Source: Microbacterium sp. p3-SID336
Lineage (GTDB): Bacteria; Actinomycetota; Actinomycetes; Actinomycetales; Microbacteriaceae
NCBI RefSeq assembly: GCF_025143365.1
Contig: NZ_JALXPE010000065.1
Location: 1-22,085 of the forward strand
Reading direction: 5' to 3'
Length of the DNA: 22,085 nucleotides
The notes beneath the pieces were generated by a model. That model saw nothing but the letters and a program-made list of their open reading frames with translations, did no database searches and was not told the origin of the DNA. Of the stretch, positions 1 to 5,578 are shown one piece after another. The position numbers and the translations under genes are program-made. Every line of letters starts with the position of its first letter. Position 1 is the first letter of the stretch.

Positions 1-95
1 CCCCCACCCCCCCCCGCGGTCGGTGGGTCGTCCCCCCACGGCCGCCGCCCCGCTGGCGCCGACACCGCCCCCGCTCACCCGAAGGAGTCCGCGGC
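1..95. other. Upstream edge with C-rich tract and weak hairpin
   Basis: No gene can be supported here. The first 15 bases are almost pure C. A short inverted repeat (GTGGG at 23-27 with CCCAC at 35-39) could be the tail of a terminator for a gene lying outside the window, but it has no T-run. GAAGGAG at 81-87 is the ribosome binding site of the following gene, 8 bases before its GTG. Confidence 0.4.
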
Positions 96-929
96 GTGGA
101 TCTCCAAGACCTCCTGCCCACCCAGATCGACTGGTGGCAGCTGCTGCTCGCGCTGGTGGTGGCGATCACGACGTGGGTCGTCTCCCGCTACGCGCGACGG
201 GGCACGACGGCGCTGCTGCGGCGCACCCCCGGGGTGCCCGAGCCGGTGGGCGCCGCTATCGCCCGGTTCGTCGGCTATGCCGTGCTGCTGCTCGGCTTCG
301 GCATCGCCCTCGCGATGCTGGGGGCGAACGTGCAGCCCCTGCTCGCGGTCGTCGTCGTCCTCGGGGTCGTCGCCGTGCTGGTGCTGCGGGGCGTCGCCGA
401 CAACTTCGCCGCCGGGGTGCTGCTGCAGGCGCGTCAGACCGTGCGGATCGGGGACGAGATCGCGATCGAGGCGCTCGACACCGTGATCGCCGGCACCGTG
501 ACCGAGCTCAACGCGCGGGCCGTGATCCTGCACACGGTGGACGGCCGCACGCTGCACGTCCCGAACGCGCGGCTGCTGACCGATCCCGTGGTGAACGACT
601 CCACGCGGGGGGCCAGGCGCAGCGAGGTGCAGGTGCGGGTGCATCGCGACCCCGCGGTCGACATCGACGACGTGATCTCGGCGCTGATCGCGGCGGCCTC
701 CACGGCGGAAGGCGTGCATCGGAGGGAGCCGGTGCGGGCACTCGTGCTCACCGTCGGTCCGGATCGGCTCACCGTGCGGCTACAGTTCTGGCATCACCCG
801 CTGCACGGGGTGCGCGTGACCTCCGCGGTAGTCGTCGCGCTGTCCGACGCGCTGACCCTGGCCGACTGGAACGGCACGGTCACGAGCACGCCAGGGGCGC
901 CGCCGCTCATCCCCCCGGAGGAGGTATGA
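96..929 (+). CDS. MscS-like mechanosensitive channel family membrane protein
   Basis: A 277-residue integral membrane protein. Three hydrophobic segments are visible at about residues 13-31, 53-76 and 80-100; the third runs into a basic, Gly/Ala-containing stretch (RGVADNFAAGVLLQARQ, about 98-114) that resembles the pore-lining TM3 of MscS. It is followed by a beta-rich soluble part with the typical 'RIGDEI' and 'GTVTELNARAVILHTVDGR' pattern (about 117-151) and by 'HVPNARL'. MscS channels open under membrane tension and release solutes during osmotic downshock. The length matches small MscS proteins. The GTG start is chosen because GAAGGAG lies 8 bases upstream. The RidA-like gene follows on the same strand. 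Family assignment is strong; gating and the actual solute are unknown. Confidence 0.8.
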   Translation: MDLQDLLPTQIDWWQLLLALVVAITTWVVSRYARRGTTALLRRTPGVPEPVGAAIARFVGYAVLLLGFGIALAMLGANVQPLLAVVVVLGVVAVLVLRGVADNFAAGVLLQARQTVRIGDEIAIEALDTVIAGTVTELNARAVILHTVDGRTLHVPNARLLTDPVVNDSTRGARRSEVQVRVHRDPAVDIDDVISALIAAASTAEGVHRREPVRALVLTVGPDRLTVRLQFWHHPLHGVRVTSAVVVALSDALTLADWNGTVTSTPGAPPLIPPEEV

Positions 930-961
930 CGCCGCCGCGCGCCGATGTCGGTGGCCGGGGG

Positions 962-967
962 CAGACT
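962..967 (+). promoter_or_regulatory. Possible -10 element of a leaderless start
   Basis: CAGACT ends 6 bases before the ATG at 974, the spacing expected when transcription starts at the A of ATG. It is a weak match (C instead of T at the first position), and no -35 is evident. It supports the 974 start over the in-frame ATG at 926. Confidence 0.3.
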
Positions 968-973
968 TCGGCC

Positions 974-1375
974 ATGGACATCACACTCTCGCAGCCGGCC
1001 GGCCTCGTCGTGAGCCCGGCCTTCAGTCATGTGGCCGTCGTCCCCCCGGGGGCGACCACCATCTACGTCGGCGGGCAGAACGGCGTCGACGCCTCAGGGG
1101 CTGTCGTCTCCACCGACGTGGGCGAGCAGTCGCTGCGCGCCGTGCAGAACGCGCAGGTCGCCCTGGAGTCCGCGGGGGCGTCGCTGGACGACGTCATCAG
1201 CTGGATGATCCTGATCCACCAGGAGGCCGATCTGCGCGCGGCGTATGGCGCCGTCGCGCCCACGCTCGCGCGCGAGGGCGCTCCACCCCTGGTGACCGCG
1301 GCCGTGGTGGCCGGTCTCGGGGTTCCCGGGGCGCTCATCGAGGTGAGCGCTGTCGCGGCGGTCATCCGCGACTGA
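974..1375 (+). CDS. RidA/YjgF-family protein lacking the catalytic arginine
   Basis: A 133-residue protein of the Rid (YjgF/YER057c/UK114) family: 'IYVGGQNGVDASGAVV' (about 30-45), 'VQNAQVALESAGASLDDV' (57-74) and the C-terminal 'ALIEVSAVA' (120-128) follow the family layout. Classical RidA hydrolyses reactive enamines and imines made by PLP enzymes and needs an arginine in a 'P-A-R-T/S' segment. Here the segment reads APPLVTAAV (103-111), so that arginine is absent, although Glu123 is kept. This is typical of Rid subfamilies without shown deaminase activity. An in-frame ATG at 926 overlaps the previous stop (ATGA), but AGGAGG there ends only one base before it; 974 gives the usual family N-terminus. 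Its stop lies 3 bases from the convergent polymerase gene. Confidence 0.82.
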   Translation: MDITLSQPAGLVVSPAFSHVAVVPPGATTIYVGGQNGVDASGAVVSTDVGEQSLRAVQNAQVALESAGASLDDVISWMILIHQEADLRAAYGAVAPTLAREGAPPLVTAAVVAGLGVPGALIEVSAVAAVIRD

Positions 1376-1378
1376 GGC

Positions 1379-2455
1379 TCAGATCCGCCCGCGCACGGGC
1401 GTGCGCTCCACGCCGTCCGCCTCGGCGGGCGGTGTCATCTCGGCGCGCACGCCCAGCAGGCGCACCTCGCGTGCGGGGTCGAGGGTGGCCGCGAGCGCAG
1501 CGGCCGCAGACTGCACGTCGTCCCGATGCTCCGTCGGAGACGGCAGCTTCCGCCCGAAGGTCCTGGTCTCGAACGGCGCGTAGCGCACCTTGAGGTGCAC
1601 GCGCATCACGGGCCTCCCGTCGGCCGCGCAGTCGTCGAAGGCCTGTCCGGCGAGCTCCCGCACGGCGGCATCGACGTCCTCCACCGTCGTCAGGTTCTGC
1701 TGAAAGGTGGTCTCGCGGCTGTGGCTGCGGGCCACCCACGGGGTGGGGTCCACGCCGCGCGGGCCCTCGCCGGAGCCGAGCCCGTGGTACCACACGCCCA
1801 TCCGCGGACCGAACTCGGCGATCAGCTCGGACTCGTCCGCGTCGGCCAGCTCCCGAACGGTCGCGATGCCGTGCGCCGCCAGACGCTTCTGCACCTTCGG
1901 CCCCACGCCCCACAGCTCCCTCGTCGGCTTGTCCCCCATCACGGCGAACCAGTTGTCCGCCGTGAGCCGGAAGACGCCGCGCGGCTTGCCGAACTCGGTG
2001 GCGATCTTCGCACGCACCTTGTTGTCGCCGATGCCCACCGAGCAGTGCAGCGCCGTCGCGTCGAGCACCGCCCGCTGCGCTCCGCGCGCCACCGCCTCAG
2101 GGTCGTCGGTCTCCACGCCGAGGAAGCACTCGTCCCAGCCGATGACCTCCAGCACTACGCCGGGCAGCTCGCGCAGCGCCGCCATCACCGCGGCCGACGC
2201 CTCCTCGTACGCCTCATGGTCCACCGGGAGGAACACCGCGTCCTCCGGCGCCTTCCGCGCGGCGATCTTGAGCGGCATCCCGGAGCCGATGCCGAACGCC
2301 CTGGCCTCGTACGACGCCGTCGACACGACGGCGCGCTCGGTCGGGTCGCCCCGGCCGCCGACGATGACGGGTCGCCCCGCCAGCTCCGGTCGCCGCAGCA
2401 CCTCGACCGCGGCGATGAACTGGTCCATGTCGACGTGCAGCACCCATTCGGCCAT
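1379..2455 (-). CDS. DinB2-like Y-family DNA polymerase (Pol IV paralogue)
   Basis: A 358-residue Y-family translesion polymerase. The N-terminal catalytic motif is HVDMDQFI (residues 7-14) with metal ligand Asp9; the second acidic pair is Asp108-Glu109 in 'IGWDECFLG', where ordinary Pol IV has S-x-D-E. 'CSVGIGDNKVRAKIATEFGKPRG' is the conserved palm/thumb segment, and 'WGVGPKVQKRLAAHGI' is the helix-hairpin-helix. The little-finger domain closes the protein, with no obvious beta-clamp peptide at the end. 'VLHVD-D-QF' and 'GWDE' match mycobacterial DinB2 rather than DinB1. Position 14, the residue that excludes ribose sugars (Phe13 in E. coli DinB), is isoleucine here; DinB2 of Mycobacterium smegmatis has leucine and readily uses ribonucleotides. 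Transcribed towards the RidA-like gene. No LexA-like box is seen upstream. Confidence 0.88.
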   Translation of the reverse strand: MAEWVLHVDMDQFIAAVEVLRRPELAGRPVIVGGRGDPTERAVVSTASYEARAFGIGSGMPLKIAARKAPEDAVFLPVDHEAYEEASAAVMAALRELPGVVLEVIGWDECFLGVETDDPEAVARGAQRAVLDATALHCSVGIGDNKVRAKIATEFGKPRGVFRLTADNWFAVMGDKPTRELWGVGPKVQKRLAAHGIATVRELADADESELIAEFGPRMGVWYHGLGSGEGPRGVDPTPWVARSHSRETTFQQNLTTVEDVDAAVRELAGQAFDDCAADGRPVMRVHLKVRYAPFETRTFGRKLPSPTEHRDDVQSAAAALAATLDPAREVRLLGVRAEMTPPAEADGVERTPVRGRI

Positions 2456-2461
2456 GCCTCG

Positions 2462-2490
2462 AGTGTGACCCAGACGGGCGGCGAAGTCAC
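2462..2490 (-). promoter_or_regulatory. Possible leaderless promoter of the DinB2-like gene
   Basis: Read on the minus strand, GTGACT (2490-2485) and CACACT (2467-2462) are separated by 17 bases. The second element ends 6 bases (CGAGGC) before the ATG. The -35 shares the central TGAC with the TTGACA consensus; the -10 is a weak match. Transcription would start at or next to the start codon. Confidence 0.35.
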
Positions 2491-2509
2491 CCGTCGGCCG
2501 GGATGGCGC

Positions 2510-2902
2510 TCACGCGATCGAGGCGCCGATCGCCGTGGCGAGCACCGCCAGCAGGGGCAGGGTGCCCTGCATGGCGGCTGCCCGCGCCTTCGTCCGGTCG
2601 GACAGCACGAGGACGAGCGCGGCGGCGAGCATCATGCCCGTGCCCGCGAGCACCAGGGTCACGCCGACCGTCTGCGCGCCCACGATGACCAGTCCGACCC
2701 CGAGCAGCGTGGTCAGGGCGAGGAACAGGTTGTAGAAGCCCTGGTTGAAGGCGAGCTGCTTCGTGGTCAGCGCATCCGCCTCGCTGGCGACACCGAAGAT
2801 CCGGCGGGTCTCCGGCTCGGTCCAGCGCAGCGACTCCAGCGCGAAGATGAAGACGTGGAAAGCCGCTGCGGCGGCGGCGAGGACGAGTCCGACGATGAGC
2901 AT
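2510..2902 (-). CDS. DUF1304 family small membrane protein
   Basis: A 130-residue protein with four likely membrane helices. The first lies at the N-terminus (about residues 1-21, MLIVGLVLAAAAAAFHVFIF). The loop 'LRWTEPETRRIFGV' and the segment 'QLAFNQGFYNLFLA' (about 50-63) match the conserved core of DUF1304, a family of small bacterial membrane proteins of unknown function. The ATG at 2902 is preferred; a TTG at 2938, 12 codons upstream, is also in frame but has no ribosome binding site. It lies 42 bases downstream of the CPBP-like gene on the same strand, so it is probably co-transcribed with trmB and the CPBP-like gene. What it does is not known. Confidence 0.75.
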   Translation of the reverse strand: MLIVGLVLAAAAAAFHVFIFALESLRWTEPETRRIFGVASEADALTTKQLAFNQGFYNLFLALTTLLGVGLVIVGAQTVGVTLVLAGTGMMLAAALVLVLSDRTKARAAAMQGTLPLLAVLATAIGASIA

Positions 2903-2944
2903 GCCGAGATTCTGCCGCCAGCCGGCGGCTCCCGGCAAGGCGGG

Positions 2945-3838
2945 TCAGACCAGGAACACGGGCAGCAGCCCCGGGTTGTGCGCGTGCACGAGCACCGCGA
3001 ACACGACCGCGTCGAACAGCAGATGCACCGTCACCACGTAGGCGAGCGAGTGCGTCCGCAGGAAGATGAAGCCCTGCAGCAGCGCGAACGGGATGGTGAG
3101 CACCGGCCCCCACTCGCGGTAGCCCAGCTCCCACAGGAACGAGACGAACACCACGGCCTGCAGCACGTTCGCGAGCGCGTCGGGGAAGTGCCGGCGCAGC
3201 AGTGCGAACACCGTGCAGATGAAGAACAGCTCGTCCCAGATGCCGACGGCGCCGACCCCCACGAACAGGCGTGCGATGAGGTCGGGTGTATCGACCACCG
3301 GCCAGTTCTGATAGACGCCGCTGGTGATGAAGTAGAACGGCAGGATCAGCCACCCGAGCACGAGCACCGCCACCAGCCAGCCCCACTGCAGCCGCCCCCA
3401 CCGGCGACCGGTACGCCACGGGAAACGGATGGCTCTGTCGCGGTACACGAACCGCGACACCAGATACGGCACGGCGACCGCGCCGCCCAGCGCGAGGGTG
3501 AAGCGGAGCATGGCGAGGTTGTCCAGCTCAGCCGCGAGCGGGATCACGCTCACGATCAGCATGCCGATCGCGATCAGCGACAGGTCGCGCGTGAGCGACG
3601 CCGCCCTGTGGCCGCCATCCGCCTCCGCCAGAGGCCGCGTCCCCGCCGGGACGGTCGGGAGCGCCGGGGTCGGAATCCGCGAGCGCTCGAGCAGCCACGC
3701 GCCTCCCGCGCCCAGGACGAGCAGCAGCCAGCCGAGCCAGGGTGTCTCCAGCACGAAGAACGCCGGTGCCGCGAGACACACGAGCGCGGCGGGAAGGATC
3801 TTCGCACGGGAGGCGGAGGCGGGCGGGGCCGCGGTCAT
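2945..3838 (-). CDS. CPBP/CAAX-protease-like polytopic membrane protein, degenerate motifs
   Basis: A 297-residue polytopic membrane protein with roughly seven or eight hydrophobic segments and a Pro-rich loop near residues 54-72. The C-terminal half resembles CPBP (CAAX protease and bacteriocin-processing) intramembrane proteases: 'WDELFFICTVFALLRR' (201-216) stands where the family has E-E-x-x-x-R, and 'HLLFD' (272-276) matches the third motif H-x-x-x-N/D. The arginine of motif 1 and the His of the F-x-x-x-H motif (near 'VVFVSFLWELG', 229-239) are not present, so catalysis is doubtful. CPBP members cleave prenylated proteins or bacteriocin leaders, or act as immunity and membrane proteins. 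Its ATG overlaps the trmB stop (ATGA), so translation is likely coupled to trmB. The target is unknown. Confidence 0.62.
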   Translation of the reverse strand: MTAAPPASASRAKILPAALVCLAAPAFFVLETPWLGWLLLVLGAGGAWLLERSRIPTPALPTVPAGTRPLAEADGGHRAASLTRDLSLIAIGMLIVSVIPLAAELDNLAMLRFTLALGGAVAVPYLVSRFVYRDRAIRFPWRTGRRWGRLQWGWLVAVLVLGWLILPFYFITSGVYQNWPVVDTPDLIARLFVGVGAVGIWDELFFICTVFALLRRHFPDALANVLQAVVFVSFLWELGYREWGPVLTIPFALLQGFIFLRTHSLAYVVTVHLLFDAVVFAVLVHAHNPGLLPVFLV

Positions 3839-4560
3839 GCACGCGCCGTCCGGCGATACACCAGGTCGCGGATGTCGCGTCCCTTCGCGATGCCCTTGCG
3901 CTCGAACGCGGTCATCACCCGGCCGTCGAAGCGCTCGGCCCAGTCGCCGGGGAAGGCGCGCTCGAACAGCGGGTCGGCGTCGAGCACCTCGCGCATCTGC
4001 AGCGCGTAGTCCTCCCAGTCGGTCGCGAGGCGCAGCAGACCTCCGTCGCGCAGGGCGCGCGCGGCGACGTCGCCGAAGCCGGGGCGGATGAGCCGGCGCT
4101 TGGTGTGGCGCTTCTTGTGCCAGGGGTCGGGGAAGAAGATCCAGACCTCGCGCGCCGCGCCCTCCGGCAGATAGGAGGAGAGCACCTCGGGAGCGTTGGC
4201 CTCGACCACGCGCAGGTTGCGGGCGCCGGCCCTGTCCGCGTCGAGCATGGTGCGGGCGAGCCCCGCGCGGAAGACCTCGACCGCGAGGAAGTCGTCGTCC
4301 GGTCGCGCGGTGGCGGCGGAGACGATGGCGTGCCCCTGCCCGGATCCGATCTCCACATACAGGTCGGCGTCCCTGCCGTACTCCGCGGCGGGATCCAGTC
4401 GCGCCTCGGGGTGCACCGAGGTCCACGCGACGTCGCGCGGCACGTCGAGGAGGTAGCGCGGCGCGAGGTCGGAGAACGCACGCTCCTGTGCCTCGGACAT
4501 CCGGCCGCTCCGCCGCACGAAGGACACCGGCTCGTCGCGGAAGGTGCGGGGTTCGGGCAT
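3835..4560 (-). CDS. trmB: tRNA (guanine-N7)-methyltransferase
   Basis: A 241-residue class I SAM-dependent methyltransferase that forms m7G46 in the variable loop of tRNAs. The SAM-binding motif is VEIGSGQG (69-76), 'FLAVEV' (91-96) follows, and the family signature FPDPWHKKRHTKRR lies at 143-156. The C-terminal 'TAFERKG...GRDIRDLVYRR' is the usual tRNA-recognition end. Length and motifs are complete, and the basic N-terminal segment (FVRRSGRMSEAQERAF) is typical of actinobacterial TrmB. The ATG at 4560 is preceded at 6 bases by TACCCT, suggesting a leaderless transcript; the GGAAG between them is too close to serve as a ribosome binding site. Its stop overlaps the start of the CPBP-like gene by four bases. 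Confidence 0.95.
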   Translation of the reverse strand: MPEPRTFRDEPVSFVRRSGRMSEAQERAFSDLAPRYLLDVPRDVAWTSVHPEARLDPAAEYGRDADLYVEIGSGQGHAIVSAATARPDDDFLAVEVFRAGLARTMLDADRAGARNLRVVEANAPEVLSSYLPEGAAREVWIFFPDPWHKKRHTKRRLIRPGFGDVAARALRDGGLLRLATDWEDYALQMREVLDADPLFERAFPGDWAERFDGRVMTAFERKGIAKGRDIRDLVYRRTARA

Positions 4561-4566
4561 GCTTCC

Positions 4567-4572
4567 AGGGTA
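4567..4572 (-). promoter_or_regulatory. Leaderless -10 element of trmB
   Basis: Minus-strand TACCCT (4572-4567) fits TANNNT and is separated from the trmB ATG by the 6 bases GGAAGC. No convincing -35 is visible. The 8-bp inverted repeat at 4572-4591 abuts it. Confidence 0.5.
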
Positions 4573-4591
4573 GCCGCCGTGCTCGGCGGCT
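4572..4591. repeat. Perfect 8-bp inverted repeat upstream of trmB
   Basis: AGCCGCCG (4572-4579) and CGGCGGCT (4584-4591) are exact reverse complements around a TGCT loop. It lies 25 bases past the stop of the DUF3097 gene and directly behind the trmB -10. It may terminate the DUF3097 transcript, although no T-run follows on the minus strand, or be an operator of trmB. Confidence 0.5.
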
Positions 4592-4616
4592 CTGACCGCT
4601 GGCCCCGCCCCGATGC

Positions 4617-5456
4617 TCAGGCGGCGGGCTCCGTCACGAAGTCGATGAGCTCCTCGACCCGGCCGAGCAGCGCGGGCTCGAGATCGCGGTAGGTCGTGAC
4701 CTTCGACAGGATGTGCTGCCAGGCACGGGCCGTGTCCGCCTGGGTCTCGTGCGGCCACCCGAACGCGCGGCAGATGCCCGTCTTCCAGTCCACACCGCGC
4801 GGGATCTCCGGCCATGCCGCGATGCCCAGTGCACGAGGGGTCACGCACTGCCACACGTCGACGAACGGATGTCCGACGATGCGCACGTGACGGCCGTGCG
4901 GACCGCGCGCCACCGCCTCCGCGATGCGCGACTCCTTCGACCCCGGCACCAGGTGATCCACCAGCACGCCGTACCGTCGCCGCGCGCTGGGCGGTTCGGC
5001 GGTCAGGAGCTCGTCGAGCAGGTCGACGCCCTGCAGATACTCGACCACGACGCCCTCGACGCGGAGGTCGACGCCCCAGACCTTCTCCACGAGCTCGGCG
5101 TCGTGTCGGCCCTCCACCAGGATGCGGCTGGGAAGCGCCGTCCGCGCTCGCTGATCCGCCACGGCGAACGATCCGGACGCGGTGCGGCGCTGTCCCTGCG
5201 CCGCGGCGGAGGGCGCCGTGAGCCGTACGGGGCCGCCGTCGATCAGGAAGCCGCCGCCGAGCGGGAACAGCCGTCGGCGACCGGCGCGGTCCTCGAGCTC
5301 GACCGTGCCGCCCTGCACACGGGTCACCGCGCCGCAGAAGCCGTCCGCGGCGACCTCGACGACGAGGTCGACCTCCGCGGGCACGGGCGGCACCGGCTTG
5401 GCACCGCGTTCCCGCCACCCCGCGGCGAGCACATCCGATCCATACCTGTCGTCCAT
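4617..5456 (-). CDS. DUF3097 protein with TOPRIM-like core
   Basis: A 279-residue soluble protein of the DUF3097 family, which is restricted to Actinobacteria as far as I know. Residues about 28-80 look like a small beta-barrel ('VVEVAADGFCGAVTRV', 'VELEDRAGRRRLFPL'). Residues 110-200 resemble a TOPRIM fold: 'RILVEGRHDAELVEKVWG' (111-128, Glu115 and Asp119) is like the first motif of RNase M5 and DnaG, and 'YGVLVDHLVPGSKESRI' (162-178, Asp167) is like the second, although the usual second Asp of D-x-D is Leu169. 'GHPFVDVWQ' (195-203) and 'GVDWKTGICRAFGWPHE' (221-237) are conserved-looking. The function is unknown; nucleic-acid binding or cleavage is my inference. The start at 5456 has TACGCT 7 bases upstream. 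Confidence 0.8.
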   Translation of the reverse strand: MDDRYGSDVLAAGWRERGAKPVPPVPAEVDLVVEVAADGFCGAVTRVQGGTVELEDRAGRRRLFPLGGGFLIDGGPVRLTAPSAAAQGQRRTASGSFAVADQRARTALPSRILVEGRHDAELVEKVWGVDLRVEGVVVEYLQGVDLLDELLTAEPPSARRRYGVLVDHLVPGSKESRIAEAVARGPHGRHVRIVGHPFVDVWQCVTPRALGIAAWPEIPRGVDWKTGICRAFGWPHETQADTARAWQHILSKVTTYRDLEPALLGRVEELIDFVTEPAA

Positions 5457-5463
5457 GCCTTCC

Positions 5464-5469
5464 AGCGTA
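5464..5469 (-). promoter_or_regulatory. Leaderless -10 element of the DUF3097 gene
   Basis: Minus-strand TACGCT (5469-5464) fits TANNNT and is followed by 7 bases (GGAAGGC) and the ATG at 5456. The GGAAGG would be only 1 base from the start codon, too close for ordinary Shine-Dalgarno use. Confidence 0.5.
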
Positions 5470-5511
5470 TGCGTCTCCGCTCAGGGCGAACGGCGATGCG
5501 CCCGTCGCCGC

Positions 5512-5540
5512 TGTCGCGTGTCGGACTCAGTGCATAGACT
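5512..5540 (+). promoter_or_regulatory. Possible promoter of the TPM-pspA unit
   Basis: TGTCGC (5512-5517) and TAGACT (5535-5540) are 17 bases apart in the divergent gap before the TPM gene. The -10 fits TANNNT; the -35 is weak. A leader of about 30 bases would remain, carrying the good GGAGG ribosome binding site at 5567-5571. Confidence 0.35.
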
Positions 5541-5578
5541 CGTGACATGGGGCTCGGCTGCCGGTCGGAGGGAACGCG

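Noticed and set aside
1..15. C-rich tract at the window start as a regulatory or phase-variable element
   Set aside because: It lies at the edge without context; it may be plain low complexity or a sequencing artefact.
926..973. Alternative RidA start at ATG 926, overlapping the MscS-like stop
   Set aside because: AGGAGG is only one base from it, and the extra 16 residues do not look like the Rid N-terminus; 974 has a plausible -10. It is not excluded, because ATGA overlaps are common in this window.
1371..1382. Palindrome CTGAG-G-CTCAG between the RidA-like and polymerase genes as a terminator
   Set aside because: It consists of the two stop codons and three bases between; too short and no T-run.
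2456..2509. LexA box controlling the DinB2-like gene
   Set aside because: No sequence resembling the actinobacterial SOS box (GAAC-N4-GTTC type) is visible before the start.
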